Shown here: positions 34,142 to 42,772 of the stretch, piece by piece | How the letters are laid out: every line of letters begins with the position of its first letter | Position numbering within the stretch: position 1 is the first letter of the stretch | Origin: Clostridium sp. | GTDB taxonomy: Bacteria; Bacillota_I; Bacilli_A; RF39; UBA660 | DNA: 43,038 nucleotides | Assembly (NCBI GenBank): GCA_023665725.1 | Contig: JAMPDH010000011.1 | Coordinates: 1-43,038 of the forward strand | Direction of reading: 5' to 3' | The notes under the pieces: generated by a model | What the model saw: only the letters and a program-made list of their open reading frames with translations | Told to the model about the DNA's origin: nothing | The model's database searches: none | Program-made: the position numbers and the translations under genes

Positions 34142-34200
34142 GCTTACACCTCATAACTATAATAATTTTAACATATTAAGTAACTTATTACAATCTTTAG

Positions 34201-34234
34201 CAATAAAAATATCAGTTAATTTACTAACTGATAT
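34201..34234 (-). terminator. dacF terminator
   Basis: Stem ATATCAGTTA/TAACTGATAT (34209-34218 with 34225-34234), then TTTTTATTG on the minus strand; the dacF stop codon is within it. Confidence 0.85.
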
Positions 34235-35372
34235 CTCCTGTAAGTATTTCTTTTACATTCCTAAAATACATTTTAAATATTCCTGCTTTTTCTACGTCAT
34301 TTTTAACAGTTACATCTATATATCTTGTTTCACCATCCTCTGTTATTTTTAAAGTTCCTATTTTTTCTCCTACTTTTATTGGAGCGGTAACCGTATTTAA
34401 TTGTAAGTCAAATGTAGCACTTTTTTTAGGATCTATTTTTTTATTTAAAAATGTTACCTCATCCATTGGGACAACTTCTACATATTCTTCCTTTCCTTTT
34501 GAAACCTTAACTTTATCTAAAATACTATCTTTAGATAAAACTTGTTCTACTTCGTATTGAGCAAAAACATAATCTAGCATCTCACTAACTTCTTTGTTTC
34601 TTGTTCCACTATCAGGCTCTCCCATTACTACTGCAATAACTCTCATTCCATTTTTTTTTGCTGTTGCTGTTAAACAATAACCGGCCTCTTGTGTATAGCC
34701 TGTTTTAAGTCCATCTACTCCATCATAAAATCTAACAAGTTTATTTGTATTTACAAGCCATATTTTTCTATCTGTATTTTCTCTTAAATAATCTTCATAT
34801 ATTGATGAATATTTGAATACAACTTCATGTTTTGCAAGTTCGCGTGCAATTATAGACATGTCATAGGCACTTGAATAATGATTTGCTTCGTGAAGACCAT
34901 GACAGTTTTTAAAATTTGTATCTGTAAGCCCAAGTTCTTGTGCTCTTTTATTCATCATATCTACAAATATTTCCTCTGTTCCAGCTATTTTTTCTGCAAG
35001 TGCTACTACTGCATCATTACCACTTGCTACTGCAATCCCTTTAAATAGATCAGAAACACTCATTTGTTCATTTGTTTCAAGTAAAATTTGACTTCCTCCC
35101 ATAGATGATGCATTTTCTGATACTGTTACTATTTCGTCCCAACTTATTATTCCTTTTTCTATACTTTCTAGTATTAATAACATACTCATCATTTTAGTCA
35201 TAGAAGCTGGTTCTCTTTTTTCATGTGAGTTTTTTTCAAATATTATTTCTCCTGTACTTGCTTCTATTAAAATAGCAGATTTTGCACTTTCTGCAAGTTT
35301 TAACTGTTCTGCCTTTACTGTAAATGGCATAACAAAGTATAGAATAGATAAAATTAGAAAAACTTTTTTCAT
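34224..35372 (-). CDS. dacF: D-alanyl-D-alanine carboxypeptidase (DacF/DacB type PBP)
   Basis: Penicillin-binding protein that trims the terminal D-Ala from peptidoglycan stem peptides, on the outer membrane face or cell wall. The start is ATG 35370-35372 with AGAGGTGA upstream, giving about 383 residues. Signal peptide 1-21 (VFLILSILYFVMPFTVKA). Catalytic SMTK (Ser57-Lys60), SGN in AVASGNDA, and KTG in GLKTGYT. The C-terminal beta domain (residues about 280-370) is typical of PBP5-type enzymes. Sporulation-linked DacF versus vegetative DacA cannot be separated with certainty. Confidence 0.9.
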   Translation of the reverse strand: MKKVFLILSILYFVMPFTVKAEQLKLAESAKSAILIEASTGEIIFEKNSHEKREPASMTKMMSMLLILESIEKGIISWDEIVTVSENASSMGGSQILLETNEQMSVSDLFKGIAVASGNDAVVALAEKIAGTEEIFVDMMNKRAQELGLTDTNFKNCHGLHEANHYSSAYDMSIIARELAKHEVVFKYSSIYEDYLRENTDRKIWLVNTNKLVRFYDGVDGLKTGYTQEAGYCLTATAKKNGMRVIAVVMGEPDSGTRNKEVSEMLDYVFAQYEVEQVLSKDSILDKVKVSKGKEEYVEVVPMDEVTFLNKKIDPKKSATFDLQLNTVTAPIKVGEKIGTLKITEDGETRYIDVTVKNDVEKAGIFKMYFRNVKEILTGDIS

Positions 35373-35436
35373 ATTTTTCACCTCTAATAAAAAATATGTC
35401 AGTTTCTGTATTTTATTCAAATATTAGCTTTTGCTA

Positions 35437-35465
35437 TTTACAAAAATAAAATTCTTATGTATAAT
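35437..35465 (+). promoter_or_regulatory. Promoter for tRNA-Gly
   Basis: -35 TTTACA (35437-35442), 17-bp spacer, -10 TATAAT (35460-35465), 9 bp before the tRNA 5' end; near consensus. Confidence 0.75.
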
Positions 35466-35474
35466 TTAATACAT

Positions 35475-35548
35475 GCAGGTGTGGTTCAATGGTAGAATGC
35501 GACCTTGCCAAGGTTGAGACGCGAGTCCGATTCTCGTCACTTGCTCCA
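35475..35548 (+). tRNA. tRNA-Gly (anticodon GCC), unusual T-loop
   Basis: All four arms fold: acceptor GCAGGTG/CACTTGC (with one G-U), D-stem GTTC/GAAT, anticodon stem CGACC/GGTTG around TTGCCAA (anticodon GCC), and T-stem GCGAG/CTCGT. Discriminator T35545 and CCA (35546-35548) are encoded. The T-loop (35526-35532) reads TCCGATT, so position 55 is C where U (pseudouridine) is nearly universal. The D-loop still contains GG. Own promoter and terminator. Probably a working tRNA, but the C55 is odd. Confidence 0.93.
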
Positions 35549-35561
35549 TTAAGAAATTTCT

Positions 35562-35586
35562 ACGAACTTTTTGGTTCGTTTTTTTG
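35562..35586 (+). terminator. tRNA-Gly terminator
   Basis: Stem ACGAAC/GTTCGT (35562-35567 with 35574-35579) and T-run to 35585. Confidence 0.8.
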
Positions 35587-35658
35587 TAAAATAATAATTT
35601 CAGCTTTTTTTAAATTTGTAGAAAACAAAAACATTGATAATAAAAGTTAAAATAATTC

Positions 35659-36420
35659 TTAATATATTATATCATAATAAGTCTGTTTATCATTAATATT
35701 ACTATCTAGTGATATAGTATTACATTTATAGGTTTCATGTATTATATCTATAATTTTCCATCTTGTACTTATATTTAAATATTTTATATTTTGTTCAATA
35801 TTATTTGCTATCAATTTAAAATATAGTTGATGCTCATATATATAAATATCATTAATTATATCTTCTATCAAGTTTCTATCTATTCTATATATTGTTACAT
35901 ACCTTGTAATTAATATTTTTAAATACTTAATTCTATAATTAAAAAGTTTTTCATCACTAATATACCCCAATTTGAATAATGTAAGAAGCACCATAAAATC
36001 ATCTATACTATCATAATCATTATTATCTATTATATTTTTTATATAATTTAGTTTTCCTATGCTAATAGATAGTCCATTTTCTTCCTTATCATGCAAAAAC
36101 CAAATTATATACATAATTTCTTTTTTACTATATCCCATTTTTAACAAACGATAAAATGCAGAATAGTTAATGTTTAATTCTTTTGTAATTCTATACACAT
36201 TAAAATTTTCATATTCATTAATTTGTTCAAAATTATTTTTATATTTATTAAATTCTTTCTTTCTTAAATAAAATTTTATAACCCTGCTTATTATTGTATC
36301 TAATGGTAGATTTTTAACTTTTTGATGATACAAAATAGATTTCCTTAATAATTTATAATTAAGAAAATTTTCTTCACAGTATTCATAAAGTTTCACACCA
36401 TTATATAAAAATTGATCCAT
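35659..36420 (-). CDS. Unknown protein with a possible helix-turn-helix
   Basis: A 253-residue, Lys/Ile/Asn-rich protein of no family I recognise. GGAGTAG precedes the ATG. A central stretch (ELNINYSAFYRLLKMGYSKKEIMYII, about residues 80-105) has the rhythm of a helix-turn-helix, so DNA binding is possible but unproven. No signal peptide or membrane segment. It is divergent from the coat-like gene and sits downstream of the tRNA-Gly terminator on the opposite strand. Confidence 0.6.
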   Translation of the reverse strand: MDQFLYNGVKLYEYCEENFLNYKLLRKSILYHQKVKNLPLDTIISRVIKFYLRKKEFNKYKNNFEQINEYENFNVYRITKELNINYSAFYRLLKMGYSKKEIMYIIWFLHDKEENGLSISIGKLNYIKNIIDNNDYDSIDDFMVLLTLFKLGYISDEKLFNYRIKYLKILITRYVTIYRIDRNLIEDIINDIYIYEHQLYFKLIANNIEQNIKYLNISTRWKIIDIIHETYKCNTISLDSNINDKQTYYDIIY

Positions 36421-36576
36421 ACACTACTCCAGTTAAACAACACTTATTTAAAAATTTTTTTTATTAGTATTATAACAAATATTCCATACTTTGTATAATA
36501 ATTTAAAAAAAGATGTATCATAAACAGATTTATTGAAAATTTTTTATATCTACAATAATTTTAAATATAGAATATG

Positions 36577-36603
36577 AACCTATTTTTTATATAATCATAT
36601 AAT
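36577..36603 (+). promoter_or_regulatory. Possible mother-cell (sigma-E/K-type) promoter for the coat-like gene
   Basis: AACC (36577-36580), 15 bp, then CATATAAT (36596-36603). CATA resembles the -10 of sigma-E and sigma-K promoters. The region is so AT-rich that chance is possible. Confidence 0.4.
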
Positions 36604-36629
36604 TAATTAGAACTAAAGGAGTGTGTAAT

Positions 36630-36920
36630 ATGAAAAAAGATAGAAATTGCGATAGCGCTTATCCAATATATCCGAATTATCAAACAATGGGAATGGGAAT
36701 GCCTAATATGATACCTGGCCCTATACCTATCGGTGTAAATCCACCTATGGGATATAATTCACCAGTAATGATGAATTCTAATCCTTATCAAACAGGAGGA
36801 ACAATAGAACAACAATTATCATCATTAAATAGCCAAGTTAATAGTCTTGAAAAAAGAATTAATTCCCTTGAATCATTAGTAGGAAATAAATACAATTCTT
36901 CTAATTTTCAAGTAATGTAG
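36630..36920 (+). CDS. Small Met/Pro/Gly-rich coat-like protein
   Basis: A 96-residue protein from ATG 36630, 8 nt after AAAGGAG. Residues 1-60 are low complexity and rich in Met, Pro, Gly, Asn and Tyr (GMGMPNMIPGPIPIG region), like spore-coat and coat-associated proteins; residues 62-88 form a coiled coil (LSSLNSQVNSLEKRINSLES). It is immediately followed by sspI. A coat or coat-assembly role is inferred from composition and context; no named family is claimed. Confidence 0.65.
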   Translation: MKKDRNCDSAYPIYPNYQTMGMGMPNMIPGPIPIGVNPPMGYNSPVMMNSNPYQTGGTIEQQLSSLNSQVNSLEKRINSLESLVGNKYNSSNFQVM

Positions 36921-36951
36921 TGAATAAAATAATGTGTTTATAATCACTATA
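36921..36951 (+). promoter_or_regulatory. Possible sigma-G-like promoter for sspI
   Basis: TGAATA (36921-36926) just after the coat-like stop, 18 bp, then CACTATA (36945-36951). The -35 fits the forespore consensus; the -10 match is poor. Confidence 0.35.
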
Positions 36952-36972
36952 TAATTGGAAAGGAATATAAAT

Positions 36973-37188
36973 ATGAATATTAATATAAGAAAAAGTGTAA
37001 TTGATAACTTTAAGGATTCTAACGAAAGTGAAATAAAAGAATCCATTAATTCTTCCATAAATGAAAAAGATGAAATAACACTACCTGGTCTTGGTGTATT
37101 CTTTGAAATTCTATGGAGTTCTAGTGATGATGAACACAAAAATTATATAATTAATACAATAATGAATAGTATAAAAGGAAATTCCTAA
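36973..37188 (+). CDS. sspI: Small acid-soluble spore protein I
   Basis: Minor SASP made in the forespore. It has 71 residues from ATG 36973, with GGAAAGGA 9 nt upstream. The match to SspI is good along the length: NIRKSVIDNFKDSNESEI, then EITLPGLGVFFEILWSSS and a C-terminal NTIMNSIKGNS; the LPGLGVxFEhhW segment is diagnostic. The C-terminus overlaps the bidirectional terminator shared with dnaE. It supports real spore formation in this organism. Confidence 0.92.
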   Translation: MNINIRKSVIDNFKDSNESEIKESINSSINEKDEITLPGLGVFFEILWSSSDDEHKNYIINTIMNSIKGNS

Positions 37189-37201
37189 GGAGTTTCCTTT
37201 T
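37173..37201. terminator. Bidirectional terminator between sspI and dnaE
   Basis: Stem AAAAGGAAA/TTTCCTTTT (37173-37181 with 37193-37201) around an 11-nt loop. It includes the stop codons of both convergent genes. Confidence 0.75.
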
Positions 37202-40103
37202 CATTTAAAACTTCAATATTTATACAAATTATTTGAATTTTATCATATCTTTTTTCTACTTTTCCACTTACTAAAATAATATCAAATGGTTTAATTCCTG
37301 GTAGATTTTTATAAACTTTCGGAAATACAACTATTTCTATTTTTGATACCTCATCTTCAGCAGTAATAAAACACATTTTTTCATTATTCTTTGTATCTAT
37401 TTCTTTTATATGTTTAATCATTAATACTAGTTGAACATCAGTATTTAATAATTTATCAACCTCACTTATAGAGCATGTATTAAATTTAGATTTATAATTT
37501 ACAGTTGGATGATTCATAACATAAAACCCAAACATTTCTAACTCATATTTCATTAATTCTTGATTAGAATACTCCATTTCTTCATCTATAATAGGCTTTA
37601 ATTCATTTTCTAAAAGAGAGCCTATTTCTCCATAATTTATTATAACATCTATATTATTTATTAGTGTTTTTTTATTATATCCAAGACAATCAAAACAACC
37701 AGAGTAGATAAGAGAAATTATTGCTTGCTTATTTACATTTTTGCCATAACACCTATTTATAAAGTCAAATATATCTATAAATTTTGCCTTATTTCTTTCC
37801 TCTATTATAGCTTCAACTGTATTTATTCCCACTTGTTTTATAGAGTTAAGGGGCAAAACAAGAGAATTATTATCTACTATATATTCCTTAGAACTTATAT
37901 TTATATCAGGTTTTTTTATATTTAAATTTAAAGTTTTACATTCATATATGTATTCATTTGTTTTACTAGGATTTCCAATGACCATATTAAGTAATTCTCT
38001 CATAAAAAATAATCCGTAATGTGCCTTTAAATAAGCCATTTTAATAGATATTATTGCATATGATACAGAATGGGCTTTATTAAATCCATATGATGCGAAT
38101 TTTAATATTAAATCATAAACCTTGGTTGCCGTTATACTATCATATCCATTTTCTATACTCCTAGATATAAATTTATCCTTTTCTTTTAATATTACTTCTT
38201 CTTTCTTTTTGCTCATAGCCCTTCTTAATACATCTGCTTCTCCTAATGTATATGAAGCCATAACTTTAACTATTAACATTATTTGCTCTTGATATACAAT
38301 TATTCCATAAGTATCCTTTAAAATATTATATAAGTCCTTATGTATATAATCTATTTTTTCTTGTCCTCTTTTTCTTTTTATATAAGAATCTATATTATTC
38401 ATAGGTCCTGGTCTATAAAGTGCGATTGATGAAATTATATCCTCAACACAATCTGGTTTAAATTTTTTTATAAAGTCAATCATACCCTTTGATTCAAATT
38501 GAAATATTCCAATAGTATTAGCAGTTGTAAATATATTTATTGCTTCACGATCATTTATAGGTATACTATCAAAATCTATATTTACTTTATCTATAACATC
38601 CTTTATGAGAGTTAAATTTTTAAGCGCTAAAAAATCCATCTTTAAAAGACCAAGACTTTCTAAATATTCCATTGAATACCCTGTAACATAAAAATCATTA
38701 TGTGATTTATCTAAAGGTATTACTTCATCGAGTTCTTTACTACATAAAACTACTCCTGCTGCATGAATACTAGTATGCCTTTTTAAACCTTCTATTTTAC
38801 TTGATATTTTATATAAAATTTTTAATTCATCATTAACTAATATATAATCTTTTAATTTACTATTTTTATTGTAATTTTCAAGAAGTGATATCTTAGAATC
38901 AATAAAACTACATAGTTTATCAATTTTTTTTAATTCTATTCCCATAGTACGAGCTACATCACGTATTGCTTGTTTCGCACCTAATGTTCCAAATGTAATT
39001 ATAGGTGCTACATTTTTAATTCCATATTTTTGTATTACATATTTAACCATATTATCTCGATATCTATATTCAAAGTCTATATCTATATCTGGCATTGTAA
39101 TTCTTTCTGGATTTAAAAATCTTTCAAATAACAGGTTATATTTTATTGGATCAACTGTTGTTATATTAAGTACATAAGATACTAATGAGCCTGCTGCACT
39201 ACCCCTACCAGGTCCAACTAAAATATTGTTTTCTTTGGCATATTTTACATAGTCCCAAACTATTAAAAAGTAATTACAAAATCCCATTTGATTTATTACA
39301 TCTAATTCATATTTTAATCTATCTATGTAAACCTTATTTACAGTTTCACCAAATATTCTTTTTAATCCTATTTTACATAATTTTTTAAGATAAGAAAAAC
39401 TATCTAAATTATCAGGACATTCAAATTGTGGTAACAAATATTTATCATATTCTAGTACAAAGTTACAATCATTGGTTAATTTATAATTATTAGTTAAATC
39501 ATACCCTATACTTTTTAAATATTCTTCTGTTAATATATTATTACTTTGATACACACTATCTACATTTTCTATGATTTTATTTTCTTTTATAGCCGTTAAA
39601 TACTTAATATAAATACTATCTGATTCATTTAAGTAACAAGTTAAATTTAAATATATTGAAGTTTTTTTATCTATATTTTCATATTCATATTTATTTTTAT
39701 ATCCTTTATATATTACACTATATATTTTATATAAATCTTCAAAAATGTCTAAGCTATTAAACGGAACAATACATATTAAATCTTCATTAAATTTTTCTAA
39801 ATCACTAAATTCAAGTTGTTTTTCGGTTTGCAATGTTGAAAGTTTAAGTAAATTTTTATATCCTTTCATATGCATGCAATATAAAATTATCTGTTTACTA
39901 TCTATATTAAGTTCTAAACCAATGATTGGTTTAATATTATTTGATATACATTTATTATAAAATTCTATTACTCCATACATATTAGAATCTGTAATAGAAA
40001 GAGATTTTAAATTGTTTTTCAAAGCATATTCAATTAAGCCATCTATTGTTATTAAACTTTGAAGTAAAGAGTTATCGGTTTTTATATATAATGGTGTATA
40101 CAT
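37185..40103 (-). CDS. dnaE: DNA polymerase III alpha subunit, DnaE (short form)
   Basis: Replicative or auxiliary C-family polymerase, 972 residues from ATG 40101-40103 (GAGGTG 7 nt upstream; the GTG two codons earlier is too close). The polymerase acids are present in PDIDIDF, with the PGRGSAAGSLVSYVL and NKAHSVSYAIISIKMAY motifs. The N-terminal PHP domain lacks the HxH metal ligands at its start (YTPLYIKTDNS), so it is probably inactive. The C-terminus ends in an OB-fold (VQLVLMIKHIKEID, IVVFPKVY) with no tau-binding extension, making it shorter than DnaE1 and closer to the DnaE3-like forms that work beside PolC. Confidence 0.93.
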   Translation of the reverse strand: MYTPLYIKTDNSLLQSLITIDGLIEYALKNNLKSLSITDSNMYGVIEFYNKCISNNIKPIIGLELNIDSKQIILYCMHMKGYKNLLKLSTLQTEKQLEFSDLEKFNEDLICIVPFNSLDIFEDLYKIYSVIYKGYKNKYEYENIDKKTSIYLNLTCYLNESDSIYIKYLTAIKENKIIENVDSVYQSNNILTEEYLKSIGYDLTNNYKLTNDCNFVLEYDKYLLPQFECPDNLDSFSYLKKLCKIGLKRIFGETVNKVYIDRLKYELDVINQMGFCNYFLIVWDYVKYAKENNILVGPGRGSAAGSLVSYVLNITTVDPIKYNLLFERFLNPERITMPDIDIDFEYRYRDNMVKYVIQKYGIKNVAPIITFGTLGAKQAIRDVARTMGIELKKIDKLCSFIDSKISLLENYNKNSKLKDYILVNDELKILYKISSKIEGLKRHTSIHAAGVVLCSKELDEVIPLDKSHNDFYVTGYSMEYLESLGLLKMDFLALKNLTLIKDVIDKVNIDFDSIPINDREAINIFTTANTIGIFQFESKGMIDFIKKFKPDCVEDIISSIALYRPGPMNNIDSYIKRKRGQEKIDYIHKDLYNILKDTYGIIVYQEQIMLIVKVMASYTLGEADVLRRAMSKKKEEVILKEKDKFISRSIENGYDSITATKVYDLILKFASYGFNKAHSVSYAIISIKMAYLKAHYGLFFMRELLNMVIGNPSKTNEYIYECKTLNLNIKKPDINISSKEYIVDNNSLVLPLNSIKQVGINTVEAIIEERNKAKFIDIFDFINRCYGKNVNKQAIISLIYSGCFDCLGYNKKTLINNIDVIINYGEIGSLLENELKPIIDEEMEYSNQELMKYELEMFGFYVMNHPTVNYKSKFNTCSISEVDKLLNTDVQLVLMIKHIKEIDTKNNEKMCFITAEDEVSKIEIVVFPKVYKNLPGIKPFDIILVSGKVEKRYDKIQIICINIEVLNEKETP

Positions 40104-40170
40104 TTGCACTCACCTCTTATTTAATTTTACTATAATTTGTTAGATTTTCAAATATTAATGTATCAATTAT

Positions 40171-40199
40171 TTGACTTATTACTAATTATGTGGTAAAGT
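40171..40199 (+). promoter_or_regulatory. Promoter for rpmB
   Basis: -35 TTGACT (40171-40176), 17-bp spacer, -10 TAAAGT (40194-40199). Confidence 0.55.
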
Positions 40200-40236
40200 T
40201 ATAAGGCGAAGAAGTTATATTAAGGAGGGCATATTT

Positions 40237-40419
40237 ATGGCAAAAAAGGTAACATCCAGAAAGCCTTTAAAGGGAAATAAAAGAAGTCATGCTTGTAATG
40301 CTACAAAGCATACTCAAAATTTAAATTTACAAAAGGTTAAATTAACTAATGGTAAATCAGTAAGAATTTCAACTCGTGAATTAAAAACTGCTAAAAAAAC
40401 AAGTAATGTTGAAGCTTAA
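40237..40419 (+). CDS. rpmB: 50S ribosomal protein L28
   Basis: Large-subunit ribosomal protein, 60 residues, full length for low-GC bacteria. Basic sequence beginning AKKVTSRKPLKGNKRSHA and KVKLTNGKSVRISTREL matches L28. AAGGAGG with 8-nt spacing and a good promoter precede it. It has no CxxC zinc pairs, so it is the zinc-independent type. Single gene facing rnfD, ending in a shared terminator. Confidence 0.96.
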   Translation: MAKKVTSRKPLKGNKRSHACNATKHTQNLNLQKVKLTNGKSVRISTRELKTAKKTSNVEA

Positions 40420-40435
40420 TTACTTGTTTTTATTT
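40399..40435. terminator. Terminator between rpmB and rnfD
   Basis: Perfect stem ACAAGTAAT/ATTACTTGT (40399-40407 with 40419-40427), T-run after it for rpmB and A-run on the other side for rnfD. Confidence 0.85.
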
Positions 40436-41422
40436 TGTATTTATAATAACTATATTATCTATAACAGGTACCATTACGTTAGCAATTATAATACTTAAGA
40501 ATATTCCACCAAATGGAATAAAAAATCTAAATAAAGTTGTGAGTATTCCTATTATTATCCCGTAAATTATTTGTCCTGTATTCGTTAGTGGGCTTGTCAT
40601 ACTTTCACTTGCAGAAAATATAGATGCAAATACTATTCCGCCTGTAAATAAGTTATATATAACAAACCATATCCCCTGATTATTTAATATTGCAACCATC
40701 GAAAATAATAAGGTGGTTGTTATTAATATTGATATTGGTATTAAATATTTTATAGATTTTTTAACAATTAAATAAATAAACGCTAATACGCAAAATACTA
40801 TACTTACTTCACCAATACCACCAGGTACGTTTCCAACAAAGAATTGTTTTAAACCGCCATAAGGTTCTACCGCTTCTTTATAAGTAATGTTGACAGTATT
40901 AGATTCTACTATATTAATTGGGCTCATATCATATTTAGTTTTTTCAATAGTGTTTAAATAGCTATACCCTCCATTTAATAAAGAAAATATTAATATTATC
41001 ATAACTGTTAATGAAACCGTATTTATTAGACCTTGACTATATCCACCAAAAATCATTCTCCCTAAAATAGTCCCAATAAAGCAAGATAATACAATTATAA
41101 TGATTGGTGTATTTATAGGTATTATTAAACCTAATATAATACCCGGTAAAAATGCATATGAATTTTTTATATATTTTTTTATATCAGTTTTATTTCTATA
41201 AAATATAAGTGCATAAAGGATTTCAAATATAAATGTAGATAAAGAACATATTATTAATAAAAATATAGGATACAATGCAGTTTTAGTTGAAATATCTTTA
41301 TTAAATAGTAATACAATACTATTTTTATATATTGCGAATAGTATTAAAGGTATTAATGAAATTAATATATTTTTCATCATTTTTTTATTAGTATTTTTTG
41401 TATGTATATAAACATCTTCCAT
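40430..41422 (-). CDS. rnfD: RnfD/NqrB-family membrane protein (divergent)
   Basis: Integral membrane subunit of the Rnf ferredoxin:NAD+ oxidoreductase family, 330 residues, about nine to ten helices. Family marks remain: SYAFLPGIILGLIIP, FGGYSQG, GNVPGGIGEVS and the last-third ESMTSPLTNTGQIIYG. But the usual FGG...FNPA loop reads FGGYSQGLINTVSL, and the covalent-FMN motif (D-x-x-S/T-G-A-T) reads NIVESNT, keeping the Thr but losing the Asp, Ser and Ala. The start overlaps the rnfC stop (TAATG). Only rnfC precedes it; no G, E, A or B follows. Confidence 0.88.
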   Translation of the reverse strand: MEDVYIHTKNTNKKMMKNILISLIPLILFAIYKNSIVLLFNKDISTKTALYPIFLLIICSLSTFIFEILYALIFYRNKTDIKKYIKNSYAFLPGIILGLIIPINTPIIIIVLSCFIGTILGRMIFGGYSQGLINTVSLTVMIILIFSLLNGGYSYLNTIEKTKYDMSPINIVESNTVNITYKEAVEPYGGLKQFFVGNVPGGIGEVSIVFCVLAFIYLIVKKSIKYLIPISILITTTLLFSMVAILNNQGIWFVIYNLFTGGIVFASIFSASESMTSPLTNTGQIIYGIIIGILTTLFRFFIPFGGIFLSIIIANVMVPVIDNIVIINTK

Positions 41423-42678
41423 TATTTTCCCCTCGCATTCACTATAGAATTTTTAAGATCTATTCCAACTGGACATACATATGAGCATAGTCCACATTCT
41501 ATACATTTATTTATCTTAAGCTTCTCTTGTTTTTCTTTATTGCCCATATTGTTTCTTATAATTATTGGTGCGATTTTTACAGGACAATATTTTATACATT
41601 TGCCACATTTTATACATTCACTTTGTTCTATAGTTTTTATATTTTGTAAAACTATTACCAAGCATAGATTAGATGTAGCCACTAAATCATCATCTTCTAT
41701 ATATTTCCCTGTTAAAGGATTTCCGGCTATTATTTTAACATCATTTGCTGTTGTACCTATTTTTTTTATTATTTCTTTTATTGGTGTTCCAACTTTCACA
41801 TAGACATTTTGTGGTTTTTTTATTCCATTTCCAGTAAATGTTATTATTCTTTCACACAAAGGTTTATTATATTTTAATGCTTCATATATTGCATATATTG
41901 TAGAAACGTTGTTTACGACTATTCCTTTTTCTGATGGAACATCTTTATAATCTATATTACATACATACTTTATTAAGTTTCTTTCCCATCCCATAGGGTA
42001 TATATCTGGAACTGTTACTACTTTTATTTTTAAATAAGTTCCTATAAACTGATTTAATACTTCCATTAATCCTGTATCTTTTTTATTTATCGCAATTATG
42101 GCATTATCTATTTGATTGATTTCACATATTGTATCTATTGTCTCTAATATCTCTTCACATCTATCAGAAAGCAATACATAATCACATGTAGAATATGGTG
42201 CACATTCTACACAATTTATTATTAATGTATTTATTTTTTCGTTTGTATCATATTTTAAATAAGTTGGAAATGCGCTTCCCCCCATACCTACTACTCCACA
42301 GTTTTTTATTATATCTATAAATTCATCGTGTGTGTAATTATTTATTTTTTTATTAACAACTGGTTTTATTTCTTCTTTTTCCTTAAAATCATTTTCAATT
42401 ACAACACATTGTACTTTTTCGCCATTTAAATAAGTTTTATGTTGGTAATCTATTACTGTTCCACTAACACTTGAATTAATAGGTATTTTAAAATCTCCTT
42501 TTCTTCTACCTACTACACTTCCTTTATAAACATAATCACCTTTTTTTACTGCTATAGTAACATCGGTATCTTCCCCACTTATTAATGGTATATAACAAAT
42601 ATTAGGTTTATTATAAAATCCAATTCTTCCATTTTTGGATGCTGATTTATATCTAGGCAATTTTAGTCCTGTTATCAT
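41422..42678 (-). CDS. rnfC: RnfC-type electron transport subunit
   Basis: Peripheral NADH/ferredoxin-side subunit, 418 residues. The N-terminal barrel region (YKGSVVGRRKGDFKIPINSSVSGTV) is followed by the NADH/FMN fold (GVVGMGGSAFPTYLK, INCVECAPYSTCDY), an SLBB-like region, and two 4Fe-4S motifs near the C-terminus (CIKCGKCIKYCPVK and CIECGLCSYVCPVG). AAGGAGG precedes the ATG. Upstream lies the Rpn-like gene, downstream rnfD; the usual rnfGEAB set is missing here, so the complex is either split or reduced. Confidence 0.93.
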   Translation of the reverse strand: MITGLKLPRYKSASKNGRIGFYNKPNICYIPLISGEDTDVTIAVKKGDYVYKGSVVGRRKGDFKIPINSSVSGTVIDYQHKTYLNGEKVQCVVIENDFKEKEEIKPVVNKKINNYTHDEFIDIIKNCGVVGMGGSAFPTYLKYDTNEKINTLIINCVECAPYSTCDYVLLSDRCEEILETIDTICEINQIDNAIIAINKKDTGLMEVLNQFIGTYLKIKVVTVPDIYPMGWERNLIKYVCNIDYKDVPSEKGIVVNNVSTIYAIYEALKYNKPLCERIITFTGNGIKKPQNVYVKVGTPIKEIIKKIGTTANDVKIIAGNPLTGKYIEDDDLVATSNLCLVIVLQNIKTIEQSECIKCGKCIKYCPVKIAPIIIRNNMGNKEKQEKLKINKCIECGLCSYVCPVGIDLKNSIVNARGK

Positions 42679-42772
42679 GTTTTTACCTCCTTATATATTA
42701 TACATTTTTTTTGTAAAAAAAAAAAGACATACATATTTTTGCATAAGAAATTAAAAATATATATTTAGATTA

